A model generated the notes under the pieces. That model had not been told where the DNA came from. It searched no databases and saw only the letters and a program-made list of their open reading frames with translations. A DNA stretch of 64,000 bases. Origin: AP-15 sp963788085 (GTDB taxonomy: Bacteria; Pseudomonadota; Alphaproteobacteria; ATCC43930; CGMCC-115725). Each line of letters starts with the position of its first letter. The stretch's first letter is position 1. The translations under genes were made by a program, and so were the position numbers. Positions 39,501-48,542 of the stretch are shown in pieces. Where the stretch lies: NCBI GenBank assembly GCA_963788085.1, contig CAWBFS010000023.1, positions 1 to 64,000 of the forward strand. The letters run 5' to 3'.

Positions 39501-40268
39501 CTTCACATCAACCGCGCGGCCCTTGTAGGTGAAGCAGGAGTTGCGCGCTACGACAAACAGTGCGGGATAGTGGGAGAGGGCGGTAATGATGTCCTCGGTG
39601 ATCCCGTCGGCGAAGAACTCTTGTTCAAGGTCGCCGCTCATATTGGTGCAGGGCAGCACTGCAATCGAAGGCTTGTCCGGCAGCGCAAGGGTGCGCTGGG
39701 GAATATCCTTCGCCGCCTCTCCAACGGTTTCTAAACCGATATGGAGAATGCGCACGGACCGAGCGATGTTCTCGAGTTCCTGGTCGGTCGCGCCCTGCTG
39801 CTCCAGGTCGCCCACATTTTGGGACGGTGAGACCGCGGTGGGCAGCTCGTCGGGGCGGGAAAAACCCGGGCTGACCGGCGTCATCGACGAGGCGACGACA
39901 GCGGTAGCCGCGCCAGGAACCTCCTGCCTGCCGGCGCCCGTTGGTCGCACACGGATCTCGCCGGTGAACTGATAGCCTCGCCCGGCAACGGTCCGGATCA
40001 GCTCGCGATGGGCGCCAAAGGCTTTGCGCAACGCGACAATCTCGCCCGCGAGTCGGTTCTCTTCGACGATCCTGCCTTGCCAGACGCGGCTCAAGAGTGC
40101 GTCTTTGCTGACCACCGCGCCCGACGCTTCGATCAGAGCCATCAGCACATCGAAAGCCCGGCCGCCGAGGGTTATCGGTCGGCCGTCGGCAAGCAGCTGG
40201 CGGCGATGCGGAAAGATGCTGAAGTGGCCGAACTCGATGCTCGCCGGCGCGTCGGACTGGCGAACCAT
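36558..40268 (-). CDS. Double-module signalling protein: wHTH-TolB-TPR fused to cyclase-TolB-TPR (1,236 aa)
   Basis: Intact frame; start ATG 40268 (MVRQSDAPASIEFGHFSIFP). Residues 8-107 form an OmpR/CadC-type winged helix (RAFDVLMALIEASG, RTVAGRGYQFTGEI). Residues 193-330 are a TolB-like domain (LPDKPSIAVLPCTNMSGD) and 345-590 are TPRs. At 588-628 the end of a second winged helix appears (SAASPGYQLIGEILARPAGA). A class III cyclase follows at 655-825 (RRLAAIIAADVAGYARLIEA, TSGDGLLVEF, GDGVNVAARLE). The protein closes with a second TolB-like domain at 838-980 (LPDKPSIAVLPFQNMSGD) and further TPRs. Each half matches a known stand-alone architecture. The leftover winged-helix tail between them marks the fusion point. 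If DNA-bound, it could couple nucleotide synthesis to transcription; that is inference. Confidence 0.88.
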   Translation of the reverse strand: MVRQSDAPASIEFGHFSIFPHRRQLLADGRPITLGGRAFDVLMALIEASGAVVSKDALLSRVWQGRIVEENRLAGEIVALRKAFGAHRELIRTVAGRGYQFTGEIRVRPTGAGRQEVPGAATAVVASSMTPVSPGFSRPDELPTAVSPSQNVGDLEQQGATDQELENIARSVRILHIGLETVGEAAKDIPQRTLALPDKPSIAVLPCTNMSGDLEQEFFADGITEDIITALSHYPALFVVARNSCFTYKGRAVDVKQVGRELGVRYVLESSLRKADERVRLTAQLVEAETGKHVWAGHYDRNLAAIFVLQDEITEAVTTAIAPAVAEAEQQRAIRRPPGSLDAWAAYQRGLWHVGKATAEDNALAQTFFRRAINLDPNFSGNYVGLAEAQGQATDFNADDLLETLRSTEALARRAVALDGADAEARSLLAHTLWRRADYLGALSEVRRALAISPNLAYAHGTLGAALIFSGHPREGLAALEKSIRLDPRDPRSAIRLNQMALGLYFSRDYSAAVEAAKHAIRSYPDFPNPYRWLAAALGQLSRMEEAREALQKAMAVAPTAFRSSVCERVPWMRPEDHADMLEGLRKACGGDRHLIESAASPGYQLIGEILARPAGAGEQKVSDPASAQGNTPPHLPAKLQEPRALPMDPSPDGRRGNLSRTRRLAAIIAADVAGYARLIEADEEGTLECLKALRNELVDPKIAEHHGRIVKTSGDGLLVEFASVVDALRCAAEAQVALADRNAPLPPDRRIEFRIGIHQGDIVVEDSDIFGDGVNVAARLEGLAAPGGICVSARVQEDAAGRLDLGFEDMGERQLKNIARPFRVYRVAIGRVALTESPLPPLPDKPSIAVLPFQNMSGDPEQEYFADGMVEEIITALSRIKWLFVLARNSSFTYKGQAVDVKQVGRELGVRYVLEGSVRKAGGRVRITAQLIDAVDGAHLWADRFDGLLEDVFDLQDSVARSVAGVIEPALQAAETARSADRPTTDLTAYDLYLRAYAVALSSSARYAEALRLLELAINRDPHYGPALAWAAFCCHRLLIDGRSEDPAAHRVKGTDYARRALEAAGDDPATLANAAYTLGYLGEDIGTMLKLVDRALALNPSFARGWFISGVLRLYAGEPEIAIQHAEASLRLSPRARVGWALLTIGAALFYMRRFDEAVSKLLLAMHEDASLPNPYRYLAACYAHMGRLDEARATVQRLRATAGGVIPDVSYLRNAEHRAFYLSGLRLAAGDPT

Positions 40269-40508
40269 GGACGCGAATGTAAACCATATTTCGCATAAAA
40301 TCACAGATTTTCGCGGCCCTGAACCTCAACCCGGCGCCCTTCCGCAGCCGGGTTCGCACAACTTCGCATAACTCCGCATTTCGCGCGAAAGACTCCGCAT
40401 CCGCCGCTGCTTAGCCTGGTTGCAGCGGCCCAACCGGCTGCTGGCCACCGGTGGTGAGCGCCGGCCGGCCCGGATCATTACATGCGGAAACTGAGGGGGT
40501 GCGTGGAA

Positions 40509-41438
40509 ATGTTCATCAAACTGTCATTTGGCTTGATGATCGCGGTGGCGGCGGCCAGTTTGCCATCGCATGCGCAAGCTCAATCGGGCTGCGTCGCGAC
40601 GCCAGCAGATTACGCGGCAGCTTTCAACTCATGCCAACCCGTATCATGCGTTGCGCCCAACCTCTATGGGGTGATTGGCAGCGGGACGCGGTCGCAGCAG
40701 ACCTCGGTCTATCCGTCCGATTTTTACTGGGGATGGGTCGACGGCGCGGAGGGCTTGCAACAATACGCCGATTGGCAGCTGCAATCCTGCCACGGCACAT
40801 TGCCCAAATCGGAAGTCACCCGCCGGATACTGCTTTGGGTCGGTTTCGGAGAAAGCGATATCACAAAAGGCGCCCCCTACACTCTCTCGGTCATGGATCT
40901 CGGTCACGACGAGAGCTTATTGGTGCCATCCTTCGAGGCTTGGTTTCTAGCCTTCGAGAGAGCATTCGACCTCGTCATCCCGCTCGATGCCCAAAAGAAT
41001 CTTACATTGGACCTGCAGAACCATTCAAATGACCCAACAAAGAAATTCGCCTCGATAACCGGCTGCTCCGCGCAGTCGGCCGCCCAGTGCACCGACCAGC
41101 CACTGGCCGCATGCAGCGCCCCGTACAGAAATGCGGCGAACGTCCTCATGACTCAGAGCCCGATCGAGGGAACCGGGTCCACAGCAGATTGCGCGAACGC
41201 CTTCAAGACCTATGTCAGCGGTCTTGGTCGGCCCGTAAATGCTGCAGAGACGCGGGCAATGCTGCGCTATTGCCAGGACGTGAACCCCTGCAACTCCGGG
41301 CTGGGTCTGGGTTTCAACCCAGCCTATCCGCCGGGCGGCGGAACGCTCGCGGAGCATTTCACCGGGCGCGAATACGTCCTGATCAACGCGTCGCTCAAAA
41401 AACTCGGTGCGGCTCTCATCGGGCTACCGCCGCCTTGA
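40509..41438 (+). CDS. Secreted protein of unknown function
   Basis: A 309-residue exported protein. I start it at ATG 40509 (MFIKLSFGLMIAVAAASLPS), preceded by GAGGGGG; an upstream ATG at 40482 would only lengthen the signal peptide. Cleavage is likely after AQA, before QSGC. The mature part has about ten cysteines, which may form disulfides (SGCVATP, NSCQPVSC, ITGCSAQ, AQCTDQPLAAC). It also has long helical stretches and a C-terminus rich in Pro and Gly. I recognise no family. It is divergent from the giant cyclase gene, with a 240-bp region between them. Confidence 0.65.
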   Translation: MFIKLSFGLMIAVAAASLPSHAQAQSGCVATPADYAAAFNSCQPVSCVAPNLYGVIGSGTRSQQTSVYPSDFYWGWVDGAEGLQQYADWQLQSCHGTLPKSEVTRRILLWVGFGESDITKGAPYTLSVMDLGHDESLLVPSFEAWFLAFERAFDLVIPLDAQKNLTLDLQNHSNDPTKKFASITGCSAQSAAQCTDQPLAACSAPYRNAANVLMTQSPIEGTGSTADCANAFKTYVSGLGRPVNAAETRAMLRYCQDVNPCNSGLGLGFNPAYPPGGGTLAEHFTGREYVLINASLKKLGAALIGLPPP

Positions 41439-41588
41439 GGTTAACTTCGCGTCGTCGGAGCGGAGCGGCAAACTCGGCCACCGGGCTGCAGGCGCCCGCC
41501 GGTCCCGACCCATCTCCCAGCTGAACGGGAGGTCATCATGGCCAGTTTCGCAAAACCGAGTCTGACCCCGTTTCCAAGGAGACAAATC

Positions 41589-41885
41589 ATGACGCAGGAG
41601 TGCATTCTTTCTGGGCGAATCACTCGTCTGGCTATTTTTAGGGTTCCGGAATTCGGTACCCGTGCGCGCTTTCACCTCGAGTGTGCCGGCCGGCCCGCCG
41701 CGGTCTGCGCCGTGGCCGGCGATGTCGCGCGAGATTTCATTGGCCATTATCGCGAAGGCGACATCGTAGTCGTGAGCGGCTTTCACGAACCTCGACCGTC
41801 GACCGCCGCCGCCAATACGCCATGGGTTGGCCGTTTTCGCGCGCGCGACATTCGCGTCGCCGAAGACGTCCGTCTCGCGGCTTGA
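41589..41885 (+). CDS. Small OB-fold (single-strand-binding-like) protein
   Basis: A 98-residue protein. The start ATG 41589 follows AAGGAGAC; an upstream in-frame ATG at 41538 is less likely. The pattern CILSGRITRLAIFR, ARFHLECAGRPAAVCAVAGD and GDIVVVSGFHEPRP with a closing VGRFRARDIRVAEDV resembles the beta strands of an SSB/PriB-type OB fold. It lacks the usual acidic SSB tail. It may bind single-stranded DNA or RNA, but this rests on pattern alone. Confidence 0.55.
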   Translation: MTQECILSGRITRLAIFRVPEFGTRARFHLECAGRPAAVCAVAGDVARDFIGHYREGDIVVVSGFHEPRPSTAAANTPWVGRFRARDIRVAEDVRLAA

Positions 41886-41956
41886 GCTTGCAAACTGATC
41901 TTACCTGAAACCCGAGGCGCAACATGATCTTCATATCAACGAACAGGAGGTATTCC

Positions 41957-42154
41957 ATGATCAAGCTGCTGACTGCCCTGACCGTTGTCACGATCCTGGC
42001 GGCAATGGCTGCTGCTGCGACGGTCAAGCCGAAAATCTTTTCCGCAGTCGGCGCCGTGACAGCGCCGCCGACCGTCACGATATCCGTCGAGGAGCTCCAG
42101 CGGCAGGTGGACGCGCGCACGCTTCCCGTCATGGAAATCGAAAGCCTCTATTGA
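41957..42154 (+). CDS. Small exported protein (65 aa)
   Basis: The start ATG 41957 (MIKLLTALTVVTILAAMAAA) follows AGGAGG. The N-terminus is a clear signal peptide and the mature part is about 45 residues (VTAPPTVTISVEELQRQVDA, PVMEIESLY). I recognise no family. The strong ribosome-binding site supports a real gene. Confidence 0.55.
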   Translation: MIKLLTALTVVTILAAMAAAATVKPKIFSAVGAVTAPPTVTISVEELQRQVDARTLPVMEIESLY

Positions 42155-42810
42155 GGCGACCACAGGCCAGGAACAACGCCACCAGACTCCGCATTTACCC
42201 CTGGCTCTTTTGCATGCTGCCGGTCATGGCGGCGTCGATGTCCAAATACGCGGCATTGTCGCTATCTGCGATCGGCGTCATCACAGTGGGGAAATCGCGC
42301 GCAGTCGGGATCGGCGGCGGTGGCGGCGCGCCAACGCCTACAAGTGGTTCTCCGCGACAATCCAGGGGAGGGCAGCTTAGGGTCAAAGTGAGACCAATGT
42401 TACCACTGAGCCCTGGTGAGCAGTCGAGTGGATAGCAGACGCCGACCTGACCAGGGCATCGTTCTCATTGGGATTCGGTTTCACATTGCCGAAATCCGCC
42501 CAGTGCGTGCCAAGTTCGCGGCCGAGCAATTCCACGCTCGGATTGCGCCAAACGACGCCATGACATTGATCGTGCTATTCTGGTCCAGGACGACGAGGGA
42601 CCTGCTCAAGTCGTTCGGTTGGGGCATCGCTGGCACTCCATCGATTAGATGCAGCGACGAAGTTGCCATTCCTCGCCGCCCGCCCCCTAGCGTCTCTCGG
42701 TCCCTCAATGGGCTGGCCAAGGACGATTGGCAATTTGCCGGCCCCCTCGCAACGCTGCTCGCTCCATGGGCTTAGTCGTTCCGCCAATCGACAGAGTGTT
42801 ATGTCGGGTG
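42155..42810. other. Gene-poor stretch
   Basis: I see no gene I can support in these 656 bases. A minus-strand frame near 42500-42610 reads LVVLDQNSTI, faintly like a transposase start, but nothing further aligns. Confidence 0.4.
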
Positions 42811-45608
42811 TTACCGCGTCGCCGGCCCGGCCAGCTGGTGCTCTAGACCCTCCATCGCCGTTCCAAATTTTGCCCAGTCCCCCTGCTGAATTGCCTTCCG
42901 GGCCTCCTCGAACTGCGCTCGCGCCTCCGCCAAGGCCGGCTGCTGGGTGGAGGTCGTTGGCCGCGGCGATCCCTCCGCGGGTTGCTGCGTGCCAAAAAGG
43001 TCGTTGATCGCCTCGTCGAGCGAAGCCTCCATCACAACCTTGTCGGCCGCAATCACGATGACGCGCTTCAGCTGCGGAAAGTTCGCGCCTTCGGCTTGCA
43101 GGTACAACGGCACGATGTAGAGGAACGAGTCCTCGATCGGAGTCACGATCAGCCTCCCGCGAATAACCCTCGACCCTCGCTGGTCCCACAGGGTGAGCTG
43201 CTGGGAAATGGTGGTGTTCTGGTTAATCATCGCCTCGATCTGGTTCGGCCCGTAAATCAGCTTTTCCTTGGGGAGTTGGTAGAAGAGCATTTTGCCGTAT
43301 TCGGGGAAATCGCACTTGGCCGCCATCCAGGCGATCATGTTATCGCGGTTTTGCGGCGTGAACGGCGTCATCAGAAGGTATTCCAGCTGGTCGCTTCCGG
43401 GGAGCTTCATCAGGATGTAATAGGGCTCCATCGGCTGCGATTGGCCGGCGTACGTCTCCTTGGGAGTCATCCACAAATCCTCTCGGTTATAGAAGACTTG
43501 AGGATCCGTCATGTGAAAGGTTTTGTACTGGTCGGTTTGAATGGCGAAAAGATCTTCAGGGTAGCGCAGGTGCTGTTTCAGGTCCGCCGACAACTGATCC
43601 AGGTGTTTGAAAACGCCCGGGAATGCCCGCCGATATACGGCGAGGATGGGATCCTGGGTGTCCATGACGTAAAAGGACACGGTGCCGTCGTACATGTCGA
43701 CAACGACCTTCACCGAGTTTCGAATGTAGTTCAGGTTATCCCCGAAGCCCGCCCCGTGCGGATACGAATACGGAAATTGGTCGGAATCCGTATAGGCGTC
43801 CTGGATCCAGTACAGCTTGCCCGCGCTCAGCACGGGGTAGGGATCGGTGTCGAGGCGCAAGAACGGAGCGATCTGTGCCACGCGCTCCTGAACCGTCCGC
43901 CAGATCTGGATGCGGCTCTCCGGCGTGAGGTAGGAGGTCAAAAGGATGTTGATGTCTTTCTGGGTCCAGGCGAACAGGAGCTTTTTCCAGAAGCTGTCCA
44001 GCAGGATACCCCCTTTACCGCCGTAGCTGGTGTAAACATTGTCATTGCCCTTGGGATAATCGAACTCTTTGATGCCGGTCGCAACGATCCGATAACCCGG
44101 CATTGACGCTCCGAAGTAGATCGCAGGCTGGGTTATGTTCAGGCCGTAAGCGGATTCGGCAGGGATGTTTTCGAGAAGATATTTCGGAAAACCGCCTCCG
44201 ACTTTCTTTGAGACAAAGTTCATCACGACGTCATAGCCGTGGGTGAACTGCAGATACTGGTTGACCCAGGTTTGCGCTTTCGCGGGGAGCTCCGGCGAAA
44301 GCTCGCGGGTGGCAAGCATCACCTGATGATAGCCATCCGCCAGGTGGTAACGGTCGACACCGACATTGTAGAACTGGTAGTAGAGGCGTATCGCCTGGGT
44401 CTGCTGGTAGGTCTGAAGCAGCGGCCGCGAGTCCCACAGGCGAATGTTCTGGATCGTGTCTGCATTCCTGGCGACCGCCGCCGGCGTCAGGTCCGCCAGG
44501 GCCGGATAGGAGGTTTCCTGGATGGCTCCGAGCTGGTAGGCCTTGCGCGTGAACTCGATGTAGTTCTTCAGATAGGGGGTCTCGAGCGCCAGCTCGCTCG
44601 GCTGCACAAAGAACTTTTGAAATACGCCGGGGAGCAGCAGGATTCCGACGTACATAGAGGGCCACGTAGATGCCGGATCCCACGAGGAGCGCGCTGAATC
44701 GCTGGCGAAAGAAGTTGAAGCACGAGCAGCGCACAGGCCGCCGCCGAGACGGCGACCATGATCCACAGGGCGATCCTGGTCACATGATCCGCCGTGTAGC
44801 CGGCTCCATAGACGACGCCAAGAGTGGAGTAGACGAGGTTGTAGTGATCGAGGTATAGCCCAAATCCCCAGTTGGCAACCAGAATAAAAAGAAGCACGCA
44901 CAGATGTGACGTGGCAGCGCCGTCTGCCACGATTTTTCCGTTGCCGCCCACCCGCAGTAATCCAAAGAACATGTAGGTCAGAAGGACGGCGGCGAGCGCC
45001 AACACGGTCAGCAACATCAGACTGGTTTGCAACAGCCCGTAGAAGGGCAGATGAAAGACATAAAACCCGACATCGACGCCATAGAGCGGATCGGACACTC
45101 CGAACGACCCGCCGTAACGAAAGCGCAGGTAGGTATCCCATTGGGCGTAGAAACCAAGCGCGAACAACAAAGCCACGCCGGCACTGACCAGGACGACGGC
45201 CAGGTTCAAGAGCCTGGGAGAAAAATCGAGACCGGCCTGCGCGACCGCATCAGCTCCGGACAAAAAGGCAGGCCTTCCTGCCCGAGCGTCTCCGCGGAAA
45301 GCGGCGCTGTTTCTGGCAGCCTGACGCAGATTGACCCAGAGGTACAGAAAAGCGAAGACGAAAGCCAAACCAAACATTGCCCACTGAACCGACAGCAGCG
45401 TCCAGAAGATGTCGGCGTAGTCGAGCTGCCGCATCCACAGCCATTTCTCTAAATAGCCGGTGATGATTCCCAGGACGATGATGAGTAAGACCGCAGCGGC
45501 AATCACAAGTCGCAGCAGATGCCGGAAAGGGGGATGCCTTCCGGGAGCGCTGCCCTTTTTGCCCGCAAACGGTCCCGGTTGTTGGGCGATAGTCCGCTTC
45601 TCGATCAT
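42811..45608 (-). CDS. UPF0182 family membrane protein, frameshifted
   Basis: A protein of about 932 residues of COG1615/UPF0182, function unknown. The start ATG 45608 follows GGAGGGATGG. About seven transmembrane helices fill the first 310 residues (LLRLVIAAAVLLIIVLGIIT, LLVSAGVALLFALGFYAQW). A large soluble domain follows (YPALADLTPAAVARNADTIQ, NLNYIRNSVKVVVDMYDGTV, YYILMKLPGSDQLEYLLMTP). A helical C-terminus of the ALAEARAQFEEARKAIQQGD type closes it. The frame changes near 44700-44660. Such proteins occur in actinobacteria, cyanobacteria and scattered proteobacteria. The universal stress protein gene next to it is on the same strand, 170 bp away. Confidence 0.88.
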
Positions 45609-45778
45609 TATTCCATCCCTCCAGGCTGATTCCATGTACGGGCCAGAGGCTCACCGACCCGCCGAAATCGCTGATTGCGGCAACTCCGCAGCGCTGATCG
45701 GCAAAACCCGACCTTAGGGAGCGTGTCGAGAGCGCTAGTCTTGGAATCTACTCAGAGACCGGTGGTTTACCTCGTTGC

Positions 45779-46216
45779 TCAGCGATGGACCAGAACAGGT
45801 ATTTTGGAATGCGTGAGCACCTTGACCGTCTCACTGCCGAGCACGAGCGCCGAGATGCCGTGGCGACCATGCGAGGCCATGACGATGAGATCGCAGCCTT
45901 TCGATCCCGCGGTATCGATGATCGCCCGGTAGGGATGCTCGTCCTCGATCTGGACCGTGTCGAACGCGACACCGGCCGCTCCTGCCGCGTCGCTGGCTGC
46001 GCGTAGCGTTTTAGCGGCGTCGGCCGCTATGCGCGTCTCATACTGAGCCGGCGTGTCCTCGATCATTTGCGTATTGGTCGTGAAGATATGAAACGGGGGC
46101 GTGACCGTCAGGAACGTGATTTTGGCGCCGATCCTTTTGGCCAGCACGATGCCGTGCTCGACAGCCTTCCCGGCCAGTTCTGAACCATCGGTCGGTATGA
46201 GGATGTTCCTGTACAT
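45779..46216 (-). CDS. Universal stress protein (UspA family)
   Basis: A 145-residue single-domain Usp. The start ATG 46216 (MYRNILIPTDGSELAGKAVE) follows AAGGAGAG. The opening strand with DGSELA and the C-terminal nucleotide-binding loop (VMASHGRHGISALVLGSE, THSKIPVLV) suggest an ATP-binding type. Usp proteins act in stress survival, often by unknown means. It may be co-regulated with the UPF0182 gene that follows. Confidence 0.88.
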   Translation of the reverse strand: MYRNILIPTDGSELAGKAVEHGIVLAKRIGAKITFLTVTPPFHIFTTNTQMIEDTPAQYETRIAADAAKTLRAASDAAGAAGVAFDTVQIEDEHPYRAIIDTAGSKGCDLIVMASHGRHGISALVLGSETVKVLTHSKIPVLVHR

Positions 46217-46404
46217 TGTCCTCTCCTTAGCTTCTGGGTGGTAACGTTGTCCCGCATCCAGCGCCCGATGACTGGGAAGCTTCAGCTGCCTGTGATCATC
46301 CCCAGCGCCGTGATTGTAGAAGGCATGGAAGATCCGCAGGCTTGCTCGCGTGGCCAATTGCATTCGAGGAGACGCTCAGCCATCATCCGCAGAAGACGAC
46401 TCGC

Positions 46405-46712
46405 ATGCTTGCGGTCTTATGCCTTTGTCATCGATGATGACTTTGACATGTGCCGTGCCTGATACAGCGCCGCCCATTCGGAAGAAGGGCTTGTTGTCTC
46501 CCAGGTTGCCGGTGATCCTGAAGGCCATATCTTCGCACCCAATAAAGCTCGCAACATAACGAGGTTCATTGAACCCGCCCCGGCGGTAAAGTCATTGATG
46601 CAGATCAACTCGTGCCGCTGACTGTTGATGAAGGCCGCCGGCCCGGTTCTCTCCTGACTCGGTGCTGATGATCACCTGGCCGGTGATGGTCGAGACCGCA
46701 ATTGTCTCCGAG
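46405..46712 (-). pseudogene. Possible frameshifted hypothetical gene
   Basis: Reading across three frames gives ETIAVSTITGQVIISTESGE, then AAFINSQRHELICINDFTAG, then YVASFIGCEDMAFRITGNLG and HVKVIIDDKGIRPQAC. Each piece looks protein-like. No start codon is clear and I recognise no family. Confidence 0.32.
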
Positions 46713-46879
46713 CGCGGCCGCGCTCTGCCGCGCCTCGCCGAGCAATCGGAGCTGTTCGAGTAAACGCAACCATGCGGGCGTCCGAATAAGGAATATCCAG
46801 CGGCAAGATCTGCGGCCCGAACTTGCGGTCTCGGTGGCGAGGGTCGCTCGCATTTGCTATACTTTTGAGGCATTTCGGG

Positions 46880-46908
46880 TTGGGTTTGTTTAAGATTTTG
46901 TGTATACT
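46880..46908 (+). promoter_or_regulatory. Candidate promoter of the TolC-family gene
   Basis: TTGGGT (46880-46885), 17 bases, then TATACT (46903-46908), in a locally AT-rich patch 27 bases before the GTG start at 46935. Confidence 0.5.
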
Positions 46909-46934
46909 GGCGTGTTTTCGAAAACTAAAACCGG

Positions 46935-48368
46935 GTGATCCTGCAGGTGCGTTTCGCTGCCGCAACCGCCGGCCAGAACGGGGATCGCCCATCGCCTGTA
47001 ACAGCCACCTGTAGATCGACTGTAAAAACAGGAGGACGCTGGCGTCGCGTGGCCGCTTTCCTCGCGGCGCTGTCGATGGCGGCACTGCTCGGGGCGGCCC
47101 TGCCGGCCGCGGCGCAGAGCTTGACCGAGGCGCTGGCCGAGGCCTACCGCACCAACCCGCAGCTCCTGGCGCAGCGGGCGCTGTTGCGGGCGACCGACGA
47201 GATGGTGCCGCAGGCGCTCGCCAATTGGCGGCCGACGGTCGCCTTTACCGGCCAGACCGGGTACGCCGTGAGCGGATCGTCGGCTGCGAGAAGCCAAACC
47301 GCCTATTCCCATTCGAACCCTTCGACGCTCGACCTGATGGCGACGCAGCAGGTCTACCGCGGCGGGCGCACCGAGGCGCAGGTGCGCCAGGCGATCAACA
47401 CGGTCGAGGCGACGCGGGCGCAGACCTTGGCGGTCGAGACGACGGTGTTCCAGGCGGTGGCGCAAGCTTATCTCGACGTCGTGCGCGACCAGGACCTGCT
47501 CGCGGTCAACCGCAACAACGAATATGTGCTGGAGCAGGAACTCAAATCGACGCGGATCCGCGTCGAGATCGGGGAATTGACCGGCACCGACCTCGCGCAG
47601 GCGCGATCCTCGCTCGAACAGGCGAAAGCGCTAGTGGTCGCCGCCGAGGGCCAGCTCGAGATCAGCCGTGCCAACTACACGCGCGCCGTCGGCCATCCGC
47701 CCGGGCGTCTCACCCTGCCGCGCGAGCGGCCGGCGCTGCCGGCGACGCGCGAGGAGGCGCTGAGCCTCGCCGCGCGGGGCAATCCCAACGTCATCTCGGC
47801 CGCCTTCACCGAACTCGCCGCGCGCGACAACATCGACGTCGTGCGCGGCCAGCTATTGCCGCAGATCTCGGCGACCGGCGACCTCAACTATGCGGTCTCC
47901 CCGGCGACTTCGTCCGGCGCGACCACCTCGGCGACGACGTCGACCGCCACGATCATGACGGCGATGACGATGCCGATCTACGAAGGCGGGGCGATCTATT
48001 CGCAGACCCGGCAGGCGCAGCAGACCGTCGGGCAACGGCGCAGCCAGCTCGATGACGCGCGCCGCGCCGCAGTGCAGACCGCCGACCAGAATTGGGCGGC
48101 GCTGCAAGCGGCGCGCGCCTCGATCGCGTCCTTTACCGCCGCGGTGCGCGCCGCGCAGATCGCGCTCGTCGGCATCCAGGAGGAGGCGTTGACCGGCACG
48201 CGCACCGTGCTCGACGTGCTCGTGGCCGAGCAGCAGCTGTTCACGACGCAAGCCCAGCTGGTGACCGCCGAACACGACAGCGCAATCGCCGAGTTCAACG
48301 TGGCCGCCGCGATCGGCCGGCTCATCGCCCCCGAACTGCGATTACCGGTGGCCACTCCAAGGCGGTGA
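46935..48368 (+). CDS. TolC-family outer-membrane channel protein
   Basis: A 477-residue exit duct for type I secretion or RND efflux. GTG 46935 opens the frame; a GTG at 47048 is an alternative and places the signal peptide (VAAFLAALSMAALLGAALPA) closer to the start. The mature part opens QSLTEALAEAYRTNPQLLAQ. The two TolC repeats are visible (TQQVYRGGRTEAQVRQAINT and MTMPIYEGGAIYSQTRQAQQ), followed by EEALTGTRTVLDVLVAEQQL, a hallmark of the family. No frameshifts. It stands alone here, without pump genes beside it. Confidence 0.9.
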   Translation: MILQVRFAAATAGQNGDRPSPVTATCRSTVKTGGRWRRVAAFLAALSMAALLGAALPAAAQSLTEALAEAYRTNPQLLAQRALLRATDEMVPQALANWRPTVAFTGQTGYAVSGSSAARSQTAYSHSNPSTLDLMATQQVYRGGRTEAQVRQAINTVEATRAQTLAVETTVFQAVAQAYLDVVRDQDLLAVNRNNEYVLEQELKSTRIRVEIGELTGTDLAQARSSLEQAKALVVAAEGQLEISRANYTRAVGHPPGRLTLPRERPALPATREEALSLAARGNPNVISAAFTELAARDNIDVVRGQLLPQISATGDLNYAVSPATSSGATTSATTSTATIMTAMTMPIYEGGAIYSQTRQAQQTVGQRRSQLDDARRAAVQTADQNWAALQAARASIASFTAAVRAAQIALVGIQEEALTGTRTVLDVLVAEQQLFTTQAQLVTAEHDSAIAEFNVAAAIGRLIAPELRLPVATPRR

Positions 48369-48459
48369 ATCACAAGTGGATCGCAAGCACTCGGGGAGGA
48401 GGCCCTGCCGCTGAGTGCTGATTAGGGCATGATCGGCGGATGGCGGATCGAGCAGAACA

Positions 48460-48487
48460 AGTGTCCACTAGCGGCTTAGTGGACACT
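48460..48487. repeat. 28-bp perfect inverted repeat
   Basis: AGTGTCCACTA / GCGGCT / TAGTGGACACT: 11-bp arms and a 6-base loop between the TolC-family gene and the truncated slipin. No T run follows, so it is not a typical terminator. It could be an operator or the scar of a mobile element. Confidence 0.75.
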
Positions 48488-48542
48488 AAGCAGCAGCCGG
48501 CTGCGCCGAAGCGTCGGCAATATTCTGAAGCGTCACCGGCAC

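Larger units (their letters stand above)
46217..46934. other. Gene-poor stretch with a broken minus-strand frame
   Basis: Contains the doubtful frame at 46405-46712 and the promoter before the TolC-family gene. Nothing else is supported. Confidence 0.45.

Noticed and set aside
42481..42720. Transposase remnant on the minus strand
   Set aside because: Only a short start (LVVLDQNSTI) is suggestive; no further motif or inverted repeat could be found.
43000..44106. Long plus-strand frame opposite the UPF0182 gene
   Set aside because: The minus strand is a clear UPF0182 protein; the plus frame is a shadow.
48460..48487. Rho-independent terminator for the TolC-family gene
   Set aside because: The hairpin is perfect but AT-poor sequence without a T run follows; a regulatory or scar role is more likely.
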